Positions 11,386 through 22,111 of a stretch of 64,000 nt of DNA are shown here, piece by piece. Source of the stretch: Congeria kusceri. Its lineage: Eukaryota; Mollusca; Bivalvia; Myida; Dreissenidae. Below the pieces are notes generated by a model. The model was not told where the DNA came from. It made no database searches and saw only the letters and a list, made by a program, of their open reading frames with translations. The stretch is from assembly GCA_027627225.1 (NCBI GenBank), contig JAPFQT010000038.1, positions 1,426,001 through 1,490,000 of the forward strand. The letters run 5' to 3'. Numbering within the stretch: the first letter of the stretch is position 1; every line of letters starts with the position of its first letter. The position numbers and the translations under genes are program-made.

Positions 11386-13059
11386 TATATTATAAATAAA
11401 AAACAACTCAATTAATTGAAATATTTATCTATTTGAATGTGATGATTTGGATGGCGTTTATTGTAGATTTGTCGGCAACCTTACTTTTAAGTTAGTTTTC
11501 TTTAGTTGAGTTTTCTTTTTTTGTCCTTTGTTAAGATCTTTGTATAGATGTTGTAACTCTGCACATCTTAAATTTAACATTTAAGTAAAATAAAGTCAGT
11601 ATTTAATACTACATAGTTGCTATATATAAAAAATATTGTCAATGCCATATTCTAGAACCTTTAAGTTATTTAAATATCTATATACAAAATAAGTATAATC
11701 CTCTAGATGTGTTTGTTTTTATGCCGGTAATAAAAGAAAAACCTTATAAATTACACGTTTAAAAAAATTCATAAATTGTTCAATATTCTTAACTTTATGT
11801 AACAATAAATATATCATAAATTTGATGATCAACTTCACTGCGAGTCAGTATGTTATTGAAACATTTATAGTCATTTTCATCAAGCAGGCACATATTGTTA
11901 AGAAAGAAATAATATTTTTACCACCTGTATTATTTATTATTTGTTATAAACTATTTATAAATAATGATATAAAAGTAATATGGAAAGCCATTAATTTGTA
12001 AGCTTAATTTACGCATGTACATGCATTATATTGTCTTCTTATTGAAATCTAAGAAGGTGTTTTATATTATACACATATTATATTGAGTAATTATTGTATG
12101 TTTAAAAATGCATTCTTGGGTATTAATTCTATTAATACTATTTTCATAGTTGTGCATGTAGATTTTGCATTTTAGTCCGCCCATGACAATAAGCAACAAT
12201 TTTAGATGCTTTTTTATCAACATGGAACATGTTGTTTTCATTTAATCTCCAATACACATTATCAACTTGTCAAGCAGTCCATCAATTAAACAAATGTCTT
12301 ATGTTTGTCTCCGGGAATACACATAACTAATAAGTTATTACAGTAAGGAACAATACCAACATGGGTGCCGCCATCTTGGATAAACATGTAAAATTATTAC
12401 CTCATTTCATTATCTATGAATTATTGATAGATTACAGCTTTTTATTTTTTGAAACGAATTGCATCATCGAGACAAGTAGTTGGCCATTCAAATAATAATA
12501 CCTAATTTGGAATGGTGCACAACATTTTGATGAAAAACAAGTGAAATTAATATTTCTTCTGAAAATTTATAGGTTTTGCATTCAAATTTTGTGGAAAAAA
12601 CCCTGGTGCACCACAGCTTTAATGTATTAACTTTTATTATTGATTAGCAAGAATTACTGTATAAAACACCAGAAAAAAAAACTGTGACAACTTTTCTGCC
12701 AAGCAGTAAATAGCGTCATACGAAGTTACCTCACTTGTGGTTATACCTAATTCAAGTTATCAATTTACCACTAAAATAGTACATGAATATTCATCATTTG
12801 AATAAGCATGAATATCCTGGTGATACCATGTGAGATTTGACTGTATTTTGCATCTCTTCACTGTAATACACAGCCCATTACTCGTTATTTTGGCTGTGAG
12901 TGAATACTAGTCCATTTGTCATAGGAACACCTCTGCAGACCTTAACGTCGTGCGTTGTCTATATGATCCAGTCTTCATATTGCCGAATCAACTGGATTTT
13001 GTTGCAATGTGATGAATACCAGTGTCTTAAATTAGGCAATTGTCATCATTTGATTGTTT
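11386..13059. other. No gene recognised
   Basis: AT-rich non-coding sequence. I see no open frame, splice-site chain or repeat array worth naming here. Confidence 0.5.
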
Positions 13060-14745
13060 TTAGCTCGACTATTCACTGAATTATGTGAGGTCACTGACCA
13101 AGGCCTGTAACTCTGACCTACAATTTAGCAGAAATATGCCCCTTTTTGTACTTAGAAAACAGCACTCTTGATAAGGATTGAGGAAATGAGTAACGTTACT
13201 CTTCAAACCTTGACAAAAAAGAAAAACTCAGAAATATAAAGGAGTATTAGTACTATTTGTGCATTAACAATTATTGGGTAAACATATTGCATTTTACTTT
13301 TTCAAGCTCAGCAAGTTAAAACTAATTTATGATGTATTCGTAAAGAATGAAGCCAACATCTACTTTTGGACTAAATTTAAGTTCATTATTTGCAATGTAT
13401 TTCATCTGAATCTGGAATTGCTTGTGCTATAACCTACTTTATATGTGTAGTTATATTAAACTTAAAAGTTTTTTATACATTTAGATTAGATTGCAGGAAC
13501 TGAAGGGCCCCGCCACTTTTCCCCTAAAGGTGAAAAAACACTCCTTATGCACATTTAAGTGCACATCAATGTTTTTGCTTAAGTAATTAAATAGATTGCA
13601 GTTTTGAGGCAAAATTGTTTGGGCTGGCCATCCCACACGAGAAGCAGAAGCCATTTTCCCATTTTTCGTTTACAAAAAATTGATAGATCAGCCTGTATCC
13701 AGACACGGAGCAGTTGTCTCCCCTGCTGTGTGGCTAATATCAACTGTCTTATTGGAACTTCAGTACGCTGATAAAATGGAACTTTTTGCATAATGCACAT
13801 TATTTCTGCGTAATCAATACACACAAAAATTGAAATTAATACGTATTTGTATGATTTTATGTGCGTATTTACAACAATATGCCCCTTATCAAGAGCGCTA
13901 GAAAATCAGATTAAAGTTTGCGTGCAATAACTCCATATCTCTATATCTACTACAGATATTCAATTGAAACTTCAAAAATGCCTTCAGGGTCATTATATAA
14001 GGTCACTTTAGCAGAATTATGCCCCTTTTTGTACTTAAAAAAGTCTGTTTAAGGTTTGCGTGCAAGAGAAAATTCAGGTTAAGGTTTGCGTGCAATAAGT
14101 TTATATCTCTGTAACTACTACAGATATTTAAGTGAAACTTCACTCATGTATTCGGGGTAATTATGTTAGGTCACTGACCAAGGCCCATAACTTTGACCTA
14201 CAATTTAGCAGAATTATGCCCTTTTTTGAACTTCAGGTTAAAGCTTGCATGCAACAACTTTATACCTCTATAACTACTACAGATATTCAATTGAAACATC
14301 ACACATGTCTTCAGGGTCATTATATATGATCACTGACCAAGGCCGATTTATGCCCCTTTTTGTACTTAGAAATTCAGATTAAAGTTTGTGTGCAACTACT
14401 TTATATCTCTATAATTACTACAGATATTCAATTGAAACTTCACACATCTTCAGGGTCATTGTATAAGTTCACTGACCAAGGCCCATTACTCTGTCCTGCA
14501 ATTTAGCAGAATTGTGTCCCTTTTGTACTTTGAAAATTCAGGTTAAGGTTTGCGTGCAACAAGGACATATCTCTATAACTACTACAGATATTCAGTTGAG
14601 ACTTCACACATGTCCCGGGGTCATTATGTAACATCACTGACCAAGGCACATAACTGTGACCAGCATTTAAGCAGAATTATGCCCCCTTTTTTGTAGTGAT
14701 AAAGGCCCTTAACTCTGACTAAGCGGTTGAATAGTCGAGTGCTCT
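13060..14745. mobile_element. Tandem-unit repeat element with short inverted ends
   Basis: The element opens with TTTTTAGCTCGACTATTCA near 13070 and closes with TGAATAGTCGAGTGCTC near 14726-14744, so CTCGACTATTCA is an inverted end. Inside are about six diverged units of roughly 130-170 bp. They contain GGTCACTGACCAAGGCC, GCAGAATTATGCCCC, TTTGCGTGCAA and ACTACTACAGATATTCA. The organisation (short inverted ends around tandem units) resembles the bivalve pearl-type elements; this is inference. A transposon interrupts the first unit at 13161-13899. A fragment of the same family lies at about 51020-51170. Confidence 0.75.
13161..13899. mobile_element. 739-bp transposon inserted in the tandem-unit element
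   Basis: The ends AGCACTCTTGATAAGG (13161) and CCTTATCAAGAGCGCT (ending 13899) are inverted repeats with one mismatch. AGAAAA plus one base flanks both sides (13154-13160 and 13900-13906). Removing the insert rejoins ...ACTTAGAAAATCAGATTAAAG, which is the normal sequence of the surrounding repeat unit (compare 14366-14383). The host repeat therefore supplies an internal empty site. I recognise no transposase. An 81-codon minus-strand frame at 13579-13824 has no known motif. Confidence 0.8.
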
Positions 14746-15900
14746 GTCCTGAGACAGCTCTTGTTCATTTGGGTTGGTTGTTTGCATTTTCAGTTGGATA
14801 CTATAGTAAACTACTACTCTACAGTTGCCAATCTAGCTTAGAATTTCTGGGAACTTTTGCTTCACACAGCAGTCTGCACAAAAGTTTTATTTCATTTCTT
14901 GCCATTATGTCTGCAAGTTCCTTGTATCTATTATTTTGCAGTCGTAAACAAGATTGTGATGCACACACACAAGTCAGTGTGCATGTCGTATTTAAATCTG
15001 CCAATTTTAGCTGAATGCACCAAATAGCTGGCCAATGAAAAGCATTTAAAAACAAACATTTATATTTATACACATGTATTAAAAGACATTCATGCTACAT
15101 GTTAGTATAACACCATACAATTAAAAAAAAACATTGTGGTTTCTTTACAACTCCTTAACATGACCACAATGTTCTACCAGCCATGTGGGCCAGTACCGGT
15201 ATTCAGGTTAGTTTTCCTGAAACTTATAGATTTCTACTGGTTACTCAAAGGTCTAGCAGATAATTGCAAATACAGCACACATTCCAGTCTTTTCATTCAT
15301 CCCAAGGCACCGCCTTAAGCCACATCAAGTTGCCTGTGATAAAGTGGTCTATTCATCCTCTTCTTCCTGTATATTAAAGGGTTCTGTACATGGTCTGACA
15401 GACTTGTGAACACTGAGCAAAAATTTATGATAAAGTGGTCTATTCTGATTTCTTGTTACTCACAGAATATGGTCTTTTTTGGCGTAGCTGTCTAAGATCA
15501 CTTTTGACCTGGATTTCTTGCGATAATTATGCAGCGGGAAAATTGAATGCCAATAGAATTTGGCAAATTTTCTATTTTTTAGGGAATGCAAACTTACAAT
15601 AATGGTTTAATGTATACCAACAACTGTCGCAAACGTTTGGGGATTAAAATGTACATGATAGTTTACATAAGCAGTTAAAATAAAGTTATAATGATATCTT
15701 CGACATATACTGTAGATGATACACTGAACCGTGAACTTTTCTAATTAACCACTCAATAAACTCAGAAAAAAGCAACAACATAAAAGCATAACCAGAAACG
15801 CGTAAAATACTGTACTATCAAAGTATAATTCATAACCAACTGTTCAAAGTAATTTGGATAGACAAATATCAAAAGGCACACTAGTTCCACTGCTGTATTT
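14746..15900. other. No gene recognised
   Basis: Short open frames on both strands overlap one another and show no domain. The phrase ATAAAGTGGTCTATTC occurs twice (about 15340 and 15431), suggesting a small old duplication. Confidence 0.45.
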
Positions 15901-15939
15901 TGACCGACCCATGAATTCTAAAGTCACACATATTATAAG

Positions 15940-16850
15940 TACCGTGTATGACCACGTAAGCTGCAATTACAGCCTAGCATCGAGCAGCTTTCATATAAAC
16001 GATGTACCGTTGGATCGAGCGTTGGGTGATGTAGTCCCACTCCTGTGTAGCAAGACGCTCCAGATCCGCGAGGTTGTTGGGTTGTTGAAGACGCCGTATA
16101 CGACATTTCAACAAATCCCAAACGTGCTCAATCGGGCCACGATCAAACATGGATGTTATTGGTTTGAAGCATTTGCATGGTAGCTCTAACTGCATGACAG
16201 TGTCCATTGTCCGGTACAAGTGATATGCCCCTATTCGCTCTCACGTGCGGTATTAAGACTGGGGCAACACTTTCCTCTTCTTGGTATCTCCTGGCGGAAG
16301 GTTGCCTCGCACAAGTACAGCTGCTGCTTTGGAATGCATAGAAATAGAAATGGCAATCCACATAATTATCGATCCGCCACCATACCTGTCAGCTTCAAGA
16401 ACACATTCGTTCATGTAACGTTCATCTCGACGGCAGTAAACTCGAACCCCCCGGCGTCTGCTGCTTGTAGTTTGGTGCAAGTTTCGTCAACACAAATCAC
16501 GTTGATCCATTCAGCAAGGGTGAGCCTCAGATGCTGACGGGCCTATCTCAGTCTAGCTTGTTTTTGTCTTGCGGTAAGAATTACCGCCTTTCTAGGTCGT
16601 CGGCAGAGTAATCTTACCCCACGAAGACGCATTCGGACCGTTTATGGGGCAATCACACGTCCATGTCGACCAATTGTTTGCAATGATGTTGTCGTTGCGT
16701 GAGTGAATATAGTTGTCTTGCTGATTTGCAGTGACGCATCTCCTCGGTCGCCGGTGCCTGTCATCAACGCTTGAACTTTTCCCACCGTTTCTGTATCGTA
16801 TATCACCGGTGGTTGAATAGTTGTTTGATCTACAAAACATTTCTGTTTGA
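15940..16850 (-). pseudogene. Decayed Tc1/mariner-type transposase
   Basis: The minus strand encodes successive pieces of a Tc1-like transposase in shifting frames. Near 16780-16680 there is an N-terminal piece with HRRPRRCVTANQQD. Near 16670-16560, GRHGRVIAP is followed by a stop and then TVRMRLRGVRLLCRRPRKA. Near 16510-16460, EWINVICVDETC matches the region of the first catalytic Asp. Near 16420-16310, RRDERYMNECVLEADRYGGGS is followed by IIMWIAIS. Near 16140-16050, PIEHVWDLLKCRIRR matches the family C-terminal motif around the last catalytic acidic residue. The order is collinear with Tc1 transposases. At least one in-frame stop and several frameshifts mean it cannot encode an active enzyme. 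I could not define terminal inverted repeats. Confidence 0.85.
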
Positions 16851-16924
16851 ATTCTTGGTACAAAAACAAGTGTTTAATGTGTAGAAATACTGATAACATG
16901 ATTTTTAATGTGTAAAAAAATTAT

Positions 16925-17735
16925 ATCATGATGCTCGCTGATTTTTCTATTGACAAATAAAAGAAATATCATTGTAAACTACCCAATAAACAACTCGAAA
17001 AGTAGTTCCGATTTTTAGCAGAGTATATAAAATGTAGTTCTCATAAGAAATACAAAAATATTTGTCAGGTCATGCTAGAATCGAAATAACGCCCCCGTGG
17101 TTTAATTCCTACGCATCAGAACGACAAAGTGGTTTATTGGCCGATAAACAAGGATAATGCAAACATTTTTTTCTTAATTTATTGTAAAAGAGGATACATT
17201 TTAATTTGCTGACATATCCGTCTTAAAGACGTTCTGGCGTGAATCGTTCTAACGGCCTGTCCACGCTCTGCGAGGTCCATTCTTGCCATTTTGAATTTTT
17301 TTTTTGTGTAGGGCGGATATTTGAAATACAAAATGAGCACATGTAAAGTCTTACAATGATGTGCACGAGCAACTAGAACCGGAAAATGCGTCTAGTGCTT
17401 CTAGTATTAAACTATTATTCTAACATGCTACTCGCTTATTTTTCTATAGACAAAGAACAAAATTATCGTTGTTTAACTACCCCATAAACAACGCAGAAAG
17501 AAGTCCCGATTCTGAGCGGAGCTTAGTAAAAAGTAGTTCCAATTACAATTGCAAAAATATATGTCAAATCATGTTGTAATCGAAATAATTTTCGCATTCT
17601 CGTTGTTGATCGGCCAATAAACAACTCTTTGTCGTTCTGATGCGTGGCTATTAAACAACTCGGGTTAACGCCTTCGTGGTTTAATTGCTGCGCATCAGAA
17701 TTCTAAATCGTTGTTTACTGGCCGATAAACAACGA
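16925..17735. repeat. Two diverged direct copies of a palindrome-bearing repeat
   Basis: Copy one (about 16925-17155) and copy two (about 17426-17735) share GCTCGCTGATTTTTCTAT-like openings, CCAATAAACAAC, AGTAGTTCC, TCGAAATAA, CGTGGTTTAATT, CGCATCAGAA and GGCCGATAAACAA. A relative lies at about 25503-25620. They are probably parts of a non-autonomous transposon family. No coding capacity is seen. Confidence 0.65.
17605..17733. repeat. Long imperfect palindrome (foldback)
   Basis: The left arm is 17605-17656 (GTTGATCGGCCAATAAACAA...CTGATGCGTGGCTATTAAAC). The right arm is 17679-17733 (GTTTAATTGCTGCGCATCAG...TTTACTGGCCGATAAACAAC). The arms pair over about 50 bases with a few mismatches, around a loop of about 22 bases. 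The right arm itself ends in a smaller hairpin with arms GTTGTTTA and TAAACAAC. Confidence 0.75.
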
Positions 17736-17739
17736 CACA

Positions 17740-20018
17740 TCGAAAAGTATTTCTTTAATAGTTAAGAAATGTATACATGAATCGATAGTTAAGTACAACA
17801 AATACATTTGCCCAAATATTCATGTAATTTCGTTGATTCAGTTTCGAGAAAATATAAAATGAAAAGTGACCAATTAGAAAATTTGTTGAGTGTACTTCTG
17901 GTGCTGTTTTCAACTTTTAATAAGACATCTTTAAAATACGTGTAGCTGCACTTCATATACGACTGTTTGTAAATCGTTTCTTTGCTTTCTTATGAAAGAT
18001 TTCGAATTGCGATGTATGTTTTATTTCCTTTTATTTTTTTAAATTGTTTGAACGTGAACTATTTTGTTTTTATTTCCTGTTATATCTTACATATATGACA
18101 ACCTGACACAACAATAACGACACAGCGCCTTTAAAATTGTCAAGAAGGGTTTATACTGCATTGTTAATTTCAAAACGATGCACGAGGTTTTACAGGAAAT
18201 CAATTATAAAAGGAACGGTACAATATTTTCGTGTAAGCCGTGTGTTTTCTTGTATACGTAGACATCTATGGTATGTTTTTGTTGCGTTTTGACAAGTGTG
18301 TAACAGAGTTTGTGCATAATTCCGTGCTTGTAATTTAGCGCATATTTTGGACTAATGACGATTTGGAAAAATGTTTTTATAATGAACTTTAAATTGTAAT
18401 ATGTGTGCACGTGAAACAAAACCACAAACAAGAACCTGGACAGTGCAACGCGGCGGCGCTGTTGAAGTCAGCAAAGATAAGTTGTGTTTATTTTGATATA
18501 AAAGATCTAGCACGAGATGCACGTTTACTTACCAAACGAGCGTGAAGGTGTGTATCATATTATTTTGATCTGTGTTATGTCACTGATTGGTTTTATCAAT
18601 ATAATGGGTAATTCTGTATTGTACATTTAAAACATTGCACGGGAACGATGTGTAGAGCTATTGGGAAGATTTCTGATGTTGCATCTGACTATGTGATATT
18701 GACATGGAATTCTATTTCATCAACGTATATGTCTATATTATGGGAAATTAACCAAAATGACTAGTAAACTAAAACTAAATATTCGGAAAAAGAATCATTT
18801 AGACGACATGTATTTTAAGTTATTGTTAAATACTGTTTTTTATCAAAAATGCAAAAAAAAATCTGATAAATGTTGGCACGTCGTATTTTGCATAGAGTAT
18901 CCAAATTACAAGCTAGAGTGTAGCCAGTCGGATTCTGGTTCTACGTATGCAATCAGTTAAACACTGCTTTCATCATCTGATTGTAAAACTATCCAAACAA
19001 TGAAATGTATTTTTGCACGTTGTTTTAGCGGTGTGGATAAAAAGTATCAAATGCTGACAATTGAGAATCGAAATGCATATTTTAATTAGCTAGTACAGAG
19101 TGGTAAATGTGTGATTATCATTATATTGGATGGATGTGTGATTTGATTGAAATGGACGTATACGACGTGACATGCAAGTAGTGTTACCACATATATATCT
19201 TCAGATCTCTGGTCATTAAGGCACTATTCGCCCTGCTCAGCAGTAGTAGTATACAGTTTCCAAATTTCGATAACAAAAAAGCTTCAGTTGCTTAAGAATT
19301 CCGGCCAACGACGTTGACATTTGTTTTAACACAATGAGTTAAAATGTTAGTGAAATCATCTAATAAAGAGTAAATTTAATTTGCAGTGAATGCTATTTCG
19401 TCAGTTTCCAAAAATTATTCGAAATTCCCAAACGTTAAAATAACGATAAACTTCCCCGCCTCAGAGATTCTATCATAAAGTAACAAGGATTGTGTCCCTT
19501 TAAATTGTCATATGTAGGACAACGTGCAACATTCCTAAAAAATGCAACTATAACCTTTTAGGTTAGAAACCAGTAAAATATCCAATTCCCATAGGGTCCC
19601 GATGTAAGATGGCAAATTCTCCTGACATCGTTTTCGCCACTTTCATTATTTCAGATGTTGCGAGTCCGGCCCATTTGATGCTTCTCTCTGCTTTAAAATA
19701 AAATAAACAAGAATATGTTATGCTGCTCACTTGATTTCGACAAAAGCACATGCTGTCAAAATGCACAGGAGGCACGGCGTTTTCAAGAAATAACCATTTA
19801 CACCAGTGCCCGCTATGTGAAATATGTCTTTGAACAGGAGAAACAACGATTTTTTTTTAGTGTCCACCGGGGATTTCCTGTGGTTTCTAGCCTATACATT
19901 ATGTTATCTCCTATATTTACGCTGTACAAAATCTGCTCACAGTCTATTTTTGGTTGTTGATGTAATGGATTATGATTATCATGACATATTATGTCTTAAA
20001 ATTAAAATAATAATAATC
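17740..20018. other. No gene recognised
   Basis: AT-rich non-coding sequence. There is a G+C-richer patch at about 18440-18470 (GCAACGCGGCGGCGCTG), but no open frame or promoter context that I can support. Confidence 0.45.
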
Positions 20019-20019
20019 A

Positions 20020-20027
20020 TAGTAGTG

Positions 20028-20079
<52 letters not shown>

Positions 20080-20101
20080 CAGTAGCAGTAGCAGCAGCAG
20101 C
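20020..20101 (+). repeat. Trinucleotide microsatellite (AGT/AGC)n
   Basis: About 80 bases of AGT repeats grade into AGC at the 3' end. A 103-codon open frame across it is poly-Val/Ala from the repeat and is not a gene. Confidence 0.92.
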
Positions 20102-20775
20102 AAATATAGCCAATTTCCGTAAAAATAACCAGTAAAACCAGCTGTGGTGAAAAATTATTATCGTTATCTATGATCCTATATTATAAATGTATTATAAGCG
20201 CTATAAAGTTATATAAATCCGTATTGTAGATTATTCGTTATTGTGTTTCATCTCGTGTATCGTTTTCGTAAAGCATTTCCATACCGAAAATTGCAAGTTT
20301 GTGATTCACTTACAAGTTATATTTAATATACTCAAATGCACACCTACTCGTTGTTATTGACAGTTGACTTTAAAAGAAGATGAGATGTAGCGTATCATTC
20401 ATTACGATACGACTTTAATCAGATTGTAGATGTAGGTAGCGGTTCTTATTTCATTGGTACAAGTTGCACATTCGCAATCTCAATAACATGTGTCTAATCA
20501 CAACTTGATTTGTTTAGCACATGAATTTATTTTGATTCTCGAAATACCGCTGTGTGAGGTGTTCCGTGCCTGCAGACGGTAAGCTTCCGGTTTCTGCAAA
20601 CAGTTCTGTTGTCGCGTTGATCTAACACGCCTCGATCCATGCCCATCCCAAACCTGCCTGACTATGGCGTTATTACATTTGAACAATCTTGATAGTTTGC
20701 CGTTCGAGTTATTGACAGAGTTTATAAGTGGTGTAAAGATTTATTGTTATATTACGGTGACCTTGATCATGAGAA

Positions 20776-21102
20776 TTATGCACCTATCAATGTTCCCCCC
20801 AGGGGAGGAGCGGCGGGCATATACGGGACATTAGACTGAAAGCGATTCCCGACAGGCGGGAATTTGACATTCCGAATGATTCAGGGTCGTCCCGGGGTAG
20901 TATACTTTTAGTCGGATTTTAGATCCCGATAACATAGGCCGCCGGGCCATTTGATTGACATATACCATCTCCCCCTGAGGGGATTTAGACAAATATGCTT
21001 GGGTATAGGCTGGAGAATTAGACCCCTAAAAATAAAATTTGTCAAATTCCCCTGGGTCACCCCACTGCTCTCCCTCTGAGAAAAATGTTGATGGGTGCAT
21101 TA
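20776..21102. mobile_element. MITE with TTA target duplications, copy 2
   Basis: The body 20779-21099 (about 321 bp) starts TGCACCTATCAATGTTCCCC. It ends, read in inverse, TGCACCCATCAACATTTTTC. TTA flanks both sides (20776-20778 and 21100-21102). Subterminal blocks (AGGGGAGGAGCGGC; GGGACATTAGACTG) match the copy at 7679-7997, directly at the left end and inverted at the right. Confidence 0.8.
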
Positions 21103-22105
21103 CGCAAGGCTGCGCTTCGTAACACAGACGCACGGTTCCCGAATTAATAAATTTGATTGATTTTTTTTGTCTATTTCTCAGATTTATATGGGTGCTAATA
21201 TTAATTATTATAATACATTGTACTATATGTGTCTTATTTATACAGTAGAAAATTTTGATTTCGTATAATGCTGTATTATTTCGTGTAGTTGGTGTAGTTA
21301 TTGGTGTAGTTATTGCACGTGAACGAGTTGCGACACGTGCTCAGATACGTGGTCAAGTATAGGTCTCTCCAAAGGAGAGGTGCTTGTTGCCCTGGTGGTT
21401 TGCTGTGTTAAATTATTCTTAGACATTGATAAGTGTTTCAAAAGATGTTCTCCATAATCAAGAGTCTTCATTTTGTAGCATTTGAATATACTAAGTCTGT
21501 GTTATTCTGGTTCTACACGTGCAATAAAATTCTGTCCGCATGTGAATTCTTACAAACATAAAGACATTTTATACTATGTTACTTGAAAGTCGTGTAGCAT
21601 TTGCACATTTCGTAAATATAATAATAAAGCACTTTTGTTATAACAAAGATAAATATACTTTGAAGTTGACGATTGAGAATTGAGTTGCCATGTAGTCGCA
21701 TGTTCTATTCACCAAGGTAGATATCAGATGAATTGCTATATTGAATTAAAACGAAATAGATAAGTTTGACAACGATTCAGGGGGGAGGCTATATTGATAA
21801 ATCTCATTATGGTCATTATATCGTATTAGCCAGTTAATTGACACTGTAGAGTCCATTCCGTGGGTAGAACCAGTATTTAATGTATTGAGAAAGATAATTC
21901 GAGCGCTTCCCGAGTACTGCATTTATTTTATTTGTATAAATTGACAAATTTTCAAAGTCAGAATTTGTATTATATCTTACAGCTCTTTTCTCGTTTTTCG
22001 CTTGGAGTTTATGTAAATTCTGGATGTGTGATGATTTTCGTTGCTTGCAGACAGTCGGCTTCCGATTCTTGCAAGGGAGGGAACTCCATCGTTGGAAAGA
22101 TTCCC
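21103..22105. other. No gene recognised
   Basis: AT-rich spacer between the MITE and the 22-bp array. A small direct repeat TAGTTATTGGTGTAGTTATTG lies near 21295-21315. Nothing else is supportable. Confidence 0.45.
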
Positions 22106-22111
22106 TGGCGA

